The position numbers were made by a program, and so were the translations under genes. Positions 9,915 through 21,450 of a stretch of DNA of 60,000 bases are shown here, piece by piece. The stretch spans positions 232,489 through 292,488 of the forward strand of contig MNCI01023742.1 of NCBI GenBank assembly GCA_015680685.1, read 5' to 3'. Under the pieces are notes generated by a model. That model saw only the letters and a program-made list of their open reading frames with translations. It had not been told where the DNA came from and searched no databases. Numbering within the stretch: the first letter of the stretch is position 1; each line of letters starts with the position of its first letter. The stretch is from Gnetum montanum (lineage: Eukaryota; Streptophyta; Gnetopsida; Gnetales; Gnetaceae).

Positions 9915-11304
9915 ATTCCATGTCAAACAAGAAAGAGCAACCTCCTTTCCTAACAACTTTGATTATTTTGGAAAATAATGTTCATAATTGTTCAATAAAT
10001 GTTGTTTAATAATTTTTTAATAAATGTTGTGCAATGTTCATAATTTCAAGTTTCTATGGAAAGTTATTAGGTGTACTATTTTATATTACATTTGGAAGTG
10101 AAGATGTAATGTTATATTTTAGAGGACATATTATTCTAATAAATGTTTGTTCACTAGGTTGAAGAAGTTGCAGATCTTTCGCTTCATTCATTTCCAACTC
10201 ACATCTCAAGCATCCACGTTCAATCTGGCTAGTCATCAGTTGATTCATCTTTTGGTGCCATGCGAAAGACCTGTGCGTTTCAGTATCACTCATCATCAGT
10301 AATCTCTGTGAGGAAGCTTTCCCTGTCTATTTTGTGGAGTCACCACTGGAAATCTCTCTATCCTTAATTTAGAGCTCTTTGCCTCATCTTATTCTATGTC
10401 ATTCTATCTTGTAACGAGGAAGCATGAGTGGATTTTTGGCAATGCCCCAATTTGGGTTTCCTTCTTTAATACTCATTTATTTTTAAGGTTGTTCTCAAGT
10501 TTCATTCACAGTGCTCACATCTTCCCCTTTCTCCTTAACTCTATGAATTATTTAGGTTACTGTAATTGATACACTTTTTAAATATTAATAGAACTTCTTT
10601 TCGGGGTCTGACACCCACCCCCTCATAATTGTTTAATGGATTATGGAGGAACCATTAGTGTCATGCCACTTGAGGTATGTTAAACCTTAGGAGCATAGAT
10701 GCTACCACATGCGAGAAGTGTGATACAACTCAATGGATCTAATGTACCTATAATAGGATCATTAAAAAGAGTGAAAGTATAGCTTAAACAATACCCTATA
10801 TTTACATGTTATACAGATATCTTAGTGATTGATATGTCATCCACTTATGGTGTGCTCATATCTAAGACTTTTGGATCCAAGTTTGGGGACTTCTTTAGGT
10901 CAAATTTCTCAAAATTATTAAGTCCTATTAAAGAAAAATCCAAATACATGGTCTTACCAAGAGAGCCTTTCTATAAACAAGTAGTAACAAATTTTGGTCA
11001 ACAAAATCAATATTTAGAAAATAAAAATACTAATATTTATATTGGAGTTATTGAAGTTGGGCTTGGCAAACATGTTATAAATGACCATGAGAGTGAAATT
11101 TTAGAAATAAATCCTCTTACTTCTAGTAAATGTGAAGAAATCTATGATGATACCTTGCCTTGTCGTCAACTTGATAAAAAAACATTCCTTTTGAGTGACT
11201 CACAACATTTAGGGAAGGACAAAGATATAAATGAGATCCCAACTATTAAAACATTAGAAGGTGTACCAAATTTTCATGGCTTATCCATTTTAACATATTC
11301 CTAG
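9915..11304 (+). pseudogene. Protease pseudogene of element B, split by a 631-bp insertion
   Basis: The left part (9915-9992, LTTLIILENNVHN) continues after the insertion at 10624 with LMDYGGTISVMPLEV, the retropepsin active-site region. Here the D-S/T-G motif reads D-Y-G; element A has D-F-G. The longest frame is 10825-11304 and matches residues about 95-255 of the A protease frame (YGVLISKTFGSKFG, NTNIYIGVIEV). Stops are present near 10683 and 10781. Confidence 0.75.
9993..10623. mobile_element. Unclassified 631-bp insertion in the B protease
   Basis: CATAATTGTT occurs at 9983-9992 and again at 10624-10633, on both sides of sequence absent from element A. Removing the insert and one copy restores alignment with A at 690-725. 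The insert begins CAATAAATGTTG and ends GGGGTCTGACACCCACCCCCT. It has no clear inverted ends and no coding frame. The 10-bp flanking direct repeat looks like a target-site duplication, longer than the 5 bp of LTR elements. Type unresolved (MULE-like DNA element, or a retroposed fragment). Confidence 0.6.
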
Positions 11305-11790
11305 AGAATTTGTATTTGATGACTTACAAAAACTTAGACCTATTAGACCTAGGATTGAAACTTGGATGAAAGAAGAACTTGATGAACTTTTAGAATCTAA
11401 AATTATTCATCTTATAAAACATTCAAGTTGGACATAAAATTTAGTGCCTAATAGAAAACAAACAAGTGAATTATGATCATGTATTGATTTTTGTAATCTT
11501 GATCATTGACAAATTATTAAAAGGTGGTTTGACAAGAGATATGCAAGAAAAGTCTTTAAAATAGGAGATCTAGTCCTTAAGAGAGATAACGCATTTGGTC
11601 AAACAAATCCTCAAAGTAAGTTCTCTCCTATGTTGTTAGACCCATTCGAGGTTACAAATGTCATTGGCCCCAATGTTCACAAAAGTGTTGATTTGTAACG
11701 ATATAAGTTACCTAGAAGTTTTAATGCATTTCATTTGAAACATTTCTACTTAGGTGCCCCATGTGAACACCTGATAGACCCTTAGTTACA
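11305..11790 (+). pseudogene. RT stub fused to integrase C-terminus (element B)
   Basis: Frames read KEELDELLESKIIHLIKHSS, which is the N-terminal part of a Ty3 reverse transcriptase, then NLVPNRKQTSEL and CIDFCNLDH, and then directly IIKRWFDKRYARKVFKIGDL, which is the integrase C-terminal region. The join lies at the same place as in element A. B keeps about 90 bases of RT that A has lost in addition. Ends with FHLKHFYLGAP near 11760. Stops are scattered. Confidence 0.8.
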
Positions 11791-12790
11791 TGTTTTCTTC
11801 TCCTTCACCATGCATTTCATTTGTATATAGTTGCATTTGCATATTTTCATTGCATTTCCATTATTTCTTTCTTAGCATATCAGTTTTGGTTTAATTTCTC
11901 CTTTTCATATGATTTTAGTAATCATTATGATTGTTTGAGTTACTAGGCATTTGGTCATCATAACACCATTCGAAAATAATGCTTTATATAATATACCCTA
12001 GTAGTATAATCTCTTTTATATGATATATTTCAATAATGCTATGATTCTTCCCAATCAATTTCAACACTTTAGTTTTATTACTATGTTGGATTATGGAGGA
12101 CGAGATTTATGCTAACTTATCATGTTATCATCATGATAATATGAGTATAAGATATGTGACATTGGAGAATGGTTAGTGATAATCACTAGGTGACCTTGGA
12201 AATCATCATTTTCCCTTTCATAAGCCCCAACCCTCAAGTGTGATGATCCATGGCTATTTGTAAGCAACAAGGTAAAATGTGTTCATCTTCACTTGAGAAC
12301 CCTTAGTCACCTAGGAGACCTACTATGATGTCATCTAGATTGTAATTAAAGGCACATGCACAAGGCTTAAACTACACAATGTGCAAAGTTTCAAAAGGAT
12401 CATTTTTTTTGGCAGTGCAGCTAATCAACCAAACTCATGTTGGAATTCCTACCTTAAAAATGAAGTACATCATGAGCAAAGTTTCCTTTAGAAAAAAGAA
12501 ACAAAAGAAAAAGAATGAGGACCATGTTCATTGCCAATGTAATAAGTTCTTAAGTATGATGAGGTCCAACAACTATCCTCACCCTAGCCTTCATTCTTCT
12601 TTTTAACCTATTTTCCCAAAATTCAAAGAAAAAAGAATAGCAAATAACCCCTTTTCACCAATTCCCTTTGTGAATGTTAAAGAAAAAAGAAAGAGTTGCA
12701 AGGAAAAATCCAAAATTTTTGGCTAGCTATGATCTAAGATAAGGTTTTCCTCTTCATTAAGTTTGACATAAGTCTTTGTTCATGCATGAA
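11791..12790 (+). other. 3' untranslated tract of element B, cut by element H
   Basis: Parallel to 1806-2760 of element A: repeated TTGCATTTC-like words at 11810-11860, then CCATGGCTA at 12248 and the CATGAGCAAAGTTTCC region near 12470. It stops at 12790, where element H begins. The expected polypurine tract and 3' LTR of B were not found further right. Confidence 0.65.
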
Positions 12791-14789
12791 TGTTGGACAC
12801 ACCAACACTAGAAAAAAAACTCATTTGAGAAGACTATTACCTAAGGTGCCTCCCATATGGATACGAAATTGAGAATAGTATTAGCTAGAGAAGGCCATGT
12901 AATGTTCCGAAAAAAAGGTAATTAAATTGAAAGTTGGGGAATTTGAATAACAATTGTCTTGAAATTCCAAGACTTAATAAAAAATATAGTAATTAGTGAG
13001 TTTAAATTTTTCTTTGGTTCATGTTGTTGTCTCCAGTCCATGTCATCTCATCATCATGGATGTTGTTGCTCGTAGCCGCCAAGAGAGGGAGAGAGAGAGC
13101 CTAATTTGGTGTTCCACTACCACGTGCCTCACTGTCGCCTACCATACAACCCACCATTTGTGGGAAAAAACTTAGGAAGACCACCTATTATAGCTTCATC
13201 ATTGCCAAAGAGAGAAAGAAGAAAGAACCATACTGTAGTCATCGGTTTGAATCTGTAGAGAGAGAGAGGCTACCTACTAATCCCTTATCCTCTAACACCA
13301 CCCTACCACTACTAAGAGATGTCACCTACCACAATTGTTGACTACCATCGCTCACTTGCACTATCTTCTAATGCACTTGTAGGAGTGAGAAAAGGTTGAG
13401 GGATTGACTCCACTGATGCAGAAAAGAGAGAGGGTTATCCCAATGTTCATCTACTTTCATTTAGTGTCAAAGAGACCAAAATCCCTTATTCTTTTCTGCT
13501 GATTGAAAGGAGAGAGAGATAGATGCCAATACTATCTTCTCTACATGCTAAAAACACATCATTTGCAGCCTCTATTTCTTAGCATGAATGTTGTTCTTTC
13601 TACCACACATACCACTAGAGTGAGGAGAGGTTGGACCTTGATGAGAGAGAGGCTAGCCCTAGTGAGAGAGAAGCTGGCCCCCAATGTGAGAGAGAGGTTG
13701 GCCTCTAATGAAAGAGAGGCTAGCCCCCAATCTAGGAAAGAGGCTGGCCCCAATGTGAGAGAGAGGTTGGCCCCAATGAGAGAGAGGCTAGCCCCCAATG
13801 TGAGAGAAAGGCTAGCCTAGATGACGATATGTCAAAGAAAGAGAAACCATCATTGTTCTATCAATTACAATGTCATTGTTGATGCGCCATCAAGAGATCT
13901 CTAACATGCACCATAGGTGCCTAAAAACTTGTTGCACATTGCTTGCTAATTCTCCACAATGAAGAAAGATGCTCCACGTAGGGAGGCCACCTACCATCCA
14001 TGTTGCTACATGAAAGAAAAAGAAACCATTTTCTAGTCTTCTAGAAACATGAGAGGCTCATGATGTTTCCTTGAAAGAAAGAGAAACTACTATCTACTAG
14101 TTCCTCGCTAGAGAGGGGAGTCCTCAGATTTGATCTACCTACCATGTGTTGCTCAACCTCCCACAGGTGGTCAAGGTCCCCTACTTCCCCCTCACATATA
14201 TAGCATGCCTTTTTGCTGCAAGAGAGGGAGGGGAGGTTGAAGGTGTTGCCTTCTATCTAGCACCACAACATCACACTAGAGAGAAAGAAGGCCATCCCCT
14301 TCTCACCTCACAACATCTACTCGTTCACTTTTATAGCCGCTTGTCTAGGTGTTTAAATGTCCATGTCCTGCATCAGTTATGCCAACAACCTGGGCTATTA
14401 CACAACTTCTATAATGCCTGGGACCACCACATCATTAGTTATGCCACCACCACATGTAACTTCTAGCATTGCTTGGACATAGCTCCCACCATGTTCTCCA
14501 CTACCATTAGTTACCACCAACGTAACTCATATAATGCATGTAACTTCCAGCATCACCACTATTGGTTACGCCACCTCTACAATCATTATGTAGCCCTCAT
14601 TCTACACTATTTCGGTGGTTACATCCATGCCATCTTGGCATGGAAATGTAACCACCACCATAAGCTTGCTATTATGAATTGAGCCCTGAGATGTGCTTGT
14701 ACAAATTAACTTTCTTTATGCTTAGTGCTATTAGATTATACTTTTTGATCATGGCCCCATGCTTAGCATGGGCAATGTTGGCATCAACA
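12791..14789 (-). mobile_element. 3' LTR of minus-strand element H, enlarged by repeats
   Basis: Plus-strand sequence starts TGTTGGACACACCAACAC and ends TTGGCATCAACA. The left ~110 bases match 15186-15320 and 4343-4460 in the same direction; the right ~45 bases match the reverse complement of the A LTR start. It is about 2.0 kb, nearly twice the B LTR, because the middle holds GA-rich low-complexity sequence, a minisatellite (13630-13820) and CCACCA-rich sequence (14400-14660). Short frames inside are repeat-derived. Confidence 0.65.
13620..13822. repeat. GAGAGAGGCTAGCCCC minisatellite
   Basis: About nine imperfect copies of a ~20-25-bp unit, core GAGAGAGAGGCTAGCCCCCA with variant GAGAGGTTGGCCC. 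Translated, it gives a false repetitive peptide (RERLAPNV). Located inside the H LTR. Confidence 0.85.
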
Positions 14790-15185
14790 CTTAGCCCCCA
14801 AACTAGAAATTACGTGCAAGTGTAAGGAATAGCATAACCATAGAAATCTTAAAAGGAGATGCAGAAGATAGAGGACAAAGTCAGAACACAAGTAAGAACA
14901 ACCAAAATTAGAATTGGGGAAAGAAGGTTTAGGATTTCTGTAATGGTAATGATAATATTTAGAAAATGGGAAGCATTAATTTTTCAAAAAAAAAGGTAGA
15001 AAATAAAGGGTTTAGAGATAGAGGTTTTCAATAGCAAGTATAAGATTATAAAATTTAGGATAAATAATAGTTTTGAAATAGGAACAAAACATGATCAAGA
15101 ACAAGAAAAACAACAAGAAAAATTGATATTTCAGAAAATGGAAAAACAAAGGCTAGAAAAGGCCCTCCTTCTAGCACCAAAAAGG
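14790..15185 (-). mobile_element. 396-bp internal domain of element H (no coding capacity)
   Basis: On the minus strand it begins with a primer-site-like CCTTTTTGGTGCTAGAAGG next to the LTR edge (15165-15185) and ends with a polypurine tract GTTTGGGGGCTAAG (14803-14790) next to the other LTR. Between them is purine-rich, non-coding sequence. It therefore has the two cis signals for reverse transcription and nothing else, like LARD/TRIM-type non-autonomous elements. Confidence 0.7.
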
Positions 15186-15380
15186 TGTTGATGCATAAAA
15201 TTTGGATGCACCAACACCTAGAAAAGAAAACTTATTTTAGGAGACTATTGCCTAGGGCACCTCCTATATGGGTATGGAAACCTAGGAATAGTCTTAGCAA
15301 AAGCTAGCAAGATTGAAATGTTACAAAAAAGTAATTAAATTTATAGAAACGAATATTATTTCTTGACTTAGATACTCCTA
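15186..15380 (-). mobile_element. Truncated 5' LTR of element H
   Basis: Starts (plus strand) TGTTGATGCATAAAATTTGG and matches 12791-12990 for roughly 190 bases, then similarity fades. The other LTR end is not found, so it has been lost or eroded. Confidence 0.6.
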
Positions 15381-16489
15381 TGCACTAGTGGTAAACAATG
15401 AAACTATATTTAGTGGTAAACAATGAAACTATATTTGTATTGATGAAATTTGCATAATGGACTTTAAAGAATAATATTATAGTAAAATATATTATTAAAT
15501 ACCATTGGTAAGAAACTGATATTTTTGAATTATCATATAAAATAGTCTTAAATAAAACTAAATAAATGATCCAAGATAATCTAAGATCATGACAAAAAAA
15601 TCTAATCTAATGGGTTGTGTGGGAAGATTGGATGAATTATAATGATTCTATTAAAATGAATTCCTATAAACTAGTTTATGGATTAAAAGCCCATACTACC
15701 CATTAGCTTACAAACACCTACTTCCATGTCCTTTTTAGAGTACCTCCATCTTTAGAAAAGGTTTATTGTCAAATTTGGTGATCCTTAGAATATAGAGATT
15801 AAACATGTAAATGTGATAGAAAAATCTTAAACTCATAGCCTACTTAAATCAAGGATCATAATTACCAAGGACTCGCATCTAGGTCATTGCCAAGTAAAAA
15901 TTGAAATTTAGGCCTTATGTTTAGAATCATAAGTATTTGTATCAATCTTATATTTGCTAATCACTCCAAAAAATTCTATAATTTTCTATTAGACTTGTAA
16001 TCTTATATATAGGATCATCAATCAAAGCCATAATGCTCATTTTGCCAAGCAGAGTCCTAGGAGGGTTGATGGATGGACAAAAGCCTAACCTCTTCGAGTG
16101 GCTATGTCCAAGCTTAATCCCAAGTTTTCAACTTGAGAAATAGTCACCTTACCATCACTTCAAATGATATACCCTTACGTGTAATCTTATATGATGTAGA
16201 ATATTAAACTTTATTATTATGATACACCTTACAATATACCTATATTTTATAAAGATGTATATGGTAAAGTGGATGTTGGAAGTGATCAAGAAAGATCGAA
16301 TCAACAAGTCTCTTATAAGAAAATTTTTATAAGTAATACCAATAAATGAGAAAATTAAGGAAATTCATCTCAAATGATTTGGTCTTATGCTATGAAGACT
16401 AAAGAATACCCCTATTAGATGAGTTCACTTTATTAAAGTTAGGAAAAATAGAAAATAACAAAGAGATAGACCTACCAATGAGAGGTGGC

Positions 16490-16560
16490 TCAAGTGATTA
16501 ACTCATTATAAAACAAGGATTTGTAGGTAAGATCTTACCTATTCGAGTCATACTTGAAAC
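16490..16560 (+). repeat. Possible tRNA-derived SINE fragment
   Basis: GTGGCTCAAGTGATTAAC resembles a pol III A box and TATTCGAGTCATAC, about 40 bases later, resembles a B box. The spacing is tRNA-like, but there is no cloverleaf and no clear tail. Weak call. Confidence 0.25.
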
Positions 16561-16739
16561 ATTATTATTTTTCTTTTATAATTTTTCTAATGCATCATGT
16601 TTGCTATTTGCCTTGGGATGTACTTATAATCAAATTATTTCATGTTTTAACACCTCCTTCTATCTCCTCCCTCCTATCCCATGAGAAGAAAAATTAAAGA
16701 GATTTGAAATAAGTTAAACATAGTTACACCCAAAGATTT

Positions 16740-16835
16740 ATAGCAGTTTATAACTCAGTGCTATCTAGTAGAATTAAACTTGTCACCTAGGGTTACCAAG
16801 CCAAGACCCATACCACTAGGCTAACACCTCATTGT
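16740..16835 (-). repeat. Possible tRNA-derived SINE fragment
   Basis: On the minus strand: GTGTTAGCCTAGTGGTATGG (A-box-like), then GTGACAAGTTTAATTCTA (B-box-like). The second string is nearly repeated at 50705-50722 (GTCACAAGTTTAATTCTA), supporting a dispersed repeat. Confidence 0.3.
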
Positions 16836-16889
16836 TATAAGTTCCTCTTCATTTGATTTCACATCTATCTTTTCTAAGTTAATTGCTAT

Positions 16890-17130
16890 GATCCCACACA
16901 CATAAGATTAAATTGCATCATGAGTAAAGTCTTCTTAATAAAGGATCCTATTAATTAGTAGTGCAACCAATCAACTAAACTTACTTTTTTTGAAATTCTA
17001 ATATTTAAGAATGACCATGGCCAAATTTTCCTTGCTAAAGAATCCAATTTGTTAGCAATGCAATAAGTTCCTAAGTGTGATAGAGGTCTAACATTGATCC
17101 TCAACCTCTTTCTTTCCTCTTAAAAAAATC
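16890..17130 (+). mobile_element. Remnant C: third copy of the A/B 3' untranslated tract
   Basis: Contains CATCATGAGTAAAGTCTTC, GCAACCAATCAACTAAACTTA, GACCATGGCCAAATTTTCC and AATGCAATAAGTTCCTAAGT in the same order as 2400-2610 and 12360-12580. More divergent than A and B are from each other. Neither LTR was recognised. Confidence 0.6.
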
Positions 17131-18185
17131 TAAGGATAAAATTTGAAAGTCATGGCTAAAAAGTGCTTACTAATCAAATGTAACTAGGTCAAGGCAAGAT
17201 TTCAAGTAGGTTTCAAACAAAATCACTCTACCATTGATCACTTAATTAGTCATAGACATTGCATGGAGTGTGCAAAAAAAGGCAAAAAAAAAAGGCTTTT
17301 ATTATTTTTACTTATTTTTCCAATGCATATGAATTAGTGATTCTTACAAAACTATGGTACGCTTACATAAAATTGGCATCCCTTCAAATTTGATTGTAGT
17401 AACTTAAAGATTGTATGAGGAATTAATTATTGAAATTAAAAAAAAATAATTCTAGAGAAAAATTGAAGTTAAGAAAGGCTATCCATTTTCTCCAAATATC
17501 TTTGGTATCTTTATTGCTAAAATGCAGAAATGATTATGCAATGTGCAACATAGTCATGTTATCAAAATTACATCCCAAGTAGTGAATCTTCTTTGATAAA
17601 TAGATGATGCCTTATTACCTTTAGAAGAAAAAGCATTATGCTAATTTATTACATAAACTCATAGCTTGTATATCTCAATGTAAGAAAAAGTCTCTAAAGG
17701 ACTCCTTAAGGAATTGGGAGATTATGGTTGGTATTTTCAAGGGATGTAATGGTTGAGAAAATGGAATATCTCTTGCAAAGATATGTAGCAAAATCCTAAG
17801 CATATTCACCACTTAGTCATATAAAAGGTCTTAACATAGCTTTGGGCTAATGTGGAAGGAAAGTGACAATTTTATTTACATCATATTAGATCTAATAAAC
17901 TAGATGTTGAAGTTCACTATCTCTCATCTACTATTCTCAACATGTATTAGAATATTATTAGCAAGCTTTGCTTAAAATTTCATCATCTTAGAATTGAAAG
18001 TGGAGGATAGATTCAACTTCCTTGAGAAGGGTGCATTTGTAGGTTGTGCATATTCAGAGCCCTTAAAGATGAGTTACATGTGTTTCTTTCTTGTATTATG
18101 ATTACCCATTTGAGACAACATTACAATGTTATAGAAAAAAGGTTGTATGATTTTTTTATGGCCTTATTGGTACTTAGTTAATTTG
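17131..18185. other. No gene recognised
   Basis: AT-rich sequence with stops in all frames. It may be the body of a decayed non-LTR element, because a tail-like repeat follows at 18186, but no reverse-transcriptase motif was found. Confidence 0.35.
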
Positions 18186-18285
18186 TAGAGTTTCTCTTTA
18201 TTTTTCATGAAAATGTAATATCTTTCTAATAGATCCTATAGGTCTTTAGACATAATAAGGCTTCATTTTATTTCATTTCATTTAA
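18186..18285 (+). repeat. Dispersed repeat tail, copy 1 (possible LINE 3' end)
   Basis: About 95 bases match the reverse complement of 50868-50968 with few differences: GTAGAGTTTCTCTTTATTTT, then AATAGATCCTATAGGTCTTT and TAATAAGGCTTCATTTTATT. The shared part stops at the T/A-rich end in both, which suggests a common 3' terminus. Confidence 0.5.
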
Positions 18286-18488
18286 AAATACATTAATTAT
18301 GATAAAAAACTAGCATGAAAATTATTTTTAATAAGTTATCCTCAACTTTAATGACTAATGTTTAAAATGATTTAAGTTAAATTATATGTTAAATATATTA
18401 GAATATATAGTTACATGTAAATTAAAATTTTTTACTAAGAGCCTCTTGGATATGTTAGACTATACTAGTTTTAGAACTCCTGTTATAG

Positions 18489-19325
18489 TGATGAAGCATC
18501 AATAAATAGGCTATGTCAACAAGTATGAGTTGATGCATCCCCATTGATGTAGCCCCTTCGACGTATCCCCATGCATCTACACTCAGATCGTTAAGCCTAT
18601 AAAAATTCATGTACCAACCACATTTATGACACCTTGTGTTAGTAACATAGTGAAGCCATTGTAATTTATCTTTTCTAGAGTTAGAATATTTTACTCTCAG
18701 TGTCCATAGTGTGAGTGAAAGAGATTGTATCGAAGTGTATTCAAACATCATGTACCTGAATGCATTGGTGTGAATGACAATAAGGTCAAGATTTCTAGCA
18801 TTCATTGTAGCAATTGGATTAACTTAATATTTCTTACTAGAACTTTACTTTAAATGCATTTTACATTCCACATCATAGCAATTAGCATAATTAATCATGA
18901 GCACATAAGTATGACCACTTCTAGTGTAATGTGTAACACTTGGTAATCCTAGTAGTGTCCATTTGGTAGGCCTAGTAATCATGACTTGGTAACCCAATAG
19001 TGTTAATATGAGTTCAAGATATGTATGGTAAGTGGGTATGGCTAAGGTAGTTAGGGTTTAGAAAATTTATGTAGTTAAAATACTTCATCATTAAATATTC
19101 ATCTTTCCACATAAAACTTAAGATAAAAAATATAAAAATAAAAATAAAAATGAATATCATATGCTTTAACTCACATTTAATCATACACAAAGCATATACA
19201 AGTATGAGTTAGATAGACAAAAATCACATGACCCTTTGGGAACTAATTTTATGAAATTTGACTAGATTGCTAGTACATGCTTGTGATTCATATGATTGGG
19301 CATAGGGTATACTCACTACTCATTA
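18489..19325 (+). mobile_element. 5' LTR of element D
   Basis: Starts TGATGAAGCATC, ends CTACTCATTA (the expected end is CATCA). U3 holds three 14-bp units (18530-18571), then a TATA box CCTATAAAAATT near 18597. The long middle part aligns with 43290-44020 throughout. Confidence 0.85.
18530..18571 (+). promoter_or_regulatory. 14-bp iterated U3 motif of element D (5' LTR)
   Basis: Three head-to-tail units: TTGATGCATCCCCA, TTGATGTAGCCCCT, TCGACGTATCCCCA. They lie about 25-65 bases before the TATA box, where enhancer-type repeats of LTR promoters occur. Confidence 0.6.
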
Positions 19326-19346
19326 TTGGCATCATTTCTAGGGACT
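19326..19346 (+). other. Primer-binding site of element D
   Basis: TTGGCATCATTTCTAGGGAC follows the LTR. Element F has TTGGCCCTATTGCTGGGGAC in the same place. Both are variants of the TTGGCGCC-type plant Ty3 primer site. Confidence 0.65.
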
Positions 19347-19477
19347 TAGTTTGGCTAAGTACGCTAAGTAGGAAAGCACTATGATGTTGTACAAATATGT
19401 TGTAAGGACCAATCAATAATAAATCATTAAGAAAATAAAATACACTAGCAAGCAAATTGTTTCTAGGAATATCTAAC

Positions 19478-21450
19478 ATGGCTTCTTCTTGCAAGGTCAA
19501 ATATCCACCACATACAGGAGGATCCAATCAATACAAGAAGTTCCAAAAACACTCGAACAACTTCATGTTATATATACCCATCCAAATCCATACAATCTAG
19601 ACTTTACTTTCATCTTGCATCAAGACGAGCAATTGTGATGGAGGGATATAGAAGGCAACATCATGTTGCCTTCTCATTGATCTATTTCTACCATGCTAAT
19701 GAACAATCTCATCAAGTTTGGCTTCACTACACTCAACATAGAATATGAGGTCTAGGAACATACTTACTAGGATTATCACCTTATTGATGCCTAGTGAAAG
19801 AAGAATTGGTAGATGGAAGTTTAATATAAGGCCTCTAATGGCAAGAGCATCTTCACACAGTTTTTCTTCTAGCAAGATAAAGAAGGTGAGTACTTCTTCT
19901 CATGCTAATCCTAATACATATATTCTCCTCCTTTATATGATGAGGAGACCCTTCACTAGCAAATATAGTTAACTATGAATAACATGGATGAGGGAAGGAG
20001 TAGTTCTCAAGTCTAGGGGATCTCAAGAGATAAAAATCCAAGCCAAAAACCTAAGGGGAAGGATAAAAACAAGAATTAAGAAAAAGAAAAAGAAAAGAAC
20101 ATGGATCAGGATATGGATCAAAGGAGATGGACTAGCAGGCATCGTTCTTTTAGTTCTCCTTCTTCTTCACCATCAAAATTCTCTTCATCCTCAAAATTTA
20201 ATAAGAGTAGCAAAGGTTGAGACAAGAGGGTAAATAATTGGGATTAAGATGAAGATGAATGGTGGAATAGAGATGAATGCATATCCCATTGAGATAATCA
20301 AGAGTAGGTGTAAGGACCACCATAAAGGAAGGAGTAGCATTAGGGGAGAAGGAATAGTAGAACTCATCATAGACATCATGGTCATGAAAGGGACCATTGT
20401 GATCATCATGACTATGACGAGCCTTCGCTAGCTACCTAAAATATGCTTAACATTTTAGAGGCAGTTAGAATTCCAATGAGGCATTAGAAGGATAGCAAGA
20501 TCAAGAGGTTGAACATGAATAATATTTCTAAGTTTGAAGAGAAATATATTTCAAATTCATAAAATCATATTCAAGTCTTCCATGATGCCTGTGTCTTATA
20601 GAACATAGAGAACAAATGGAAAAAGCTAAAGTTGTTTCCAAGGATACTGATCAAGGAAGTTGAAATCTAGTATTAGTCCTTGTAATTGGAAACCATTTTT
20701 TGATGAAGTACTATGTTGGAGCTCTTCAATGACAAATATTGGACATATTTTAGAGTGTCTAACTTGTAGAGATAGATCCAAGGATGAAGGCAAGGAAATC
20801 ATGAGTCCTTGAATGTAGCCATGAGCAAGTACTATTCTCTTCTACATTGATGCCTAGGCCATGGATACTCCTAAAGGAACTAGCTATATCATATCATAGA
20901 TGGGATTAAAAATAAAATAAGGAAAATCCTTAGGATCTATGCCCAAGGAAAAATTTCTAAAATGTAAGTCCATTAAATTCAAAGGTTGATAGATCAAGTG
21001 GCTAAAGAAAAAGGAAACCTTAAAAAGCATGAAAGTATAGAGGAGTACAATAGGGACCCCTCCATTTGTAAAAGGGATGTACATTTCTGTTACTCTAATG
21101 AAGAAGCACTACTTGATGAAGTGATGTAGAGGAAAACCTTGTCCATACAAAAATCTATCATTAAAATATTAGATAAGGTGGATAAGATGTAGGACTCCTT
21201 AGATGAAAATTTCCAAACAACATTGAAAATCGTAGAGGAAAGAAGAGACCAAGTAGTGGTTAACATGCAAAGCAAAGTTATTACAAGAACAAGGGTAAAG
21301 CTATAACAGTGGAAGAGGTTGTAGATTCTGAAACAAATGACAATAAATGAGAAATATACTTGTACAAACACCCTAAGGGGTGATATCTAGTGCTATCACA
21401 TCTATACGAATTTGAAGTGTACACCTTAAATCCTAGATTGACAAAGTGGC
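19478..21450 (+). pseudogene. gag pseudogene of element D
   Basis: Starts MASSCK at 19478, where E has MSSSSCKDE and F MYSSSSHK. Shared anchors are FTFILHQDEQL (about 19600) and, in the capsid-like domain, FHDAC, STMLELFNDKYWTY, IQG and HESLNVAMSKYYSLLH (20570-20860), which correspond to the F gag at 59610-59890. Gag would form the capsid of virus-like particles. Stops and frameshifts are spread throughout. A Ser- and Asp/Lys-rich hinge (19850-20420) separates the two blocks. Confidence 0.75.

Larger units (their letters stand above)
15381..16889. other. Old repeat debris, no gene seen
   Basis: No long frame. There is a 25-bp duplication (AGTGGTAAACAATGAAACTA repeated at 15387 and 15412). 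A short stretch near 16040-16160 weakly resembles the A/B 3' untranslated tract. Two tRNA-like, possibly SINE-derived pieces are listed separately. Confidence 0.4.

Noticed and set aside
13503-13820. 105-codon frame with RERLAPNV repeats
   Set aside because: Product of the GA-rich minisatellite; also open on the opposite strand.
19988-20431. Lys- and Ile-rich short frames on both strands
   Set aside because: They belong to the low-complexity hinge of the D gag pseudogene read in wrong frames.
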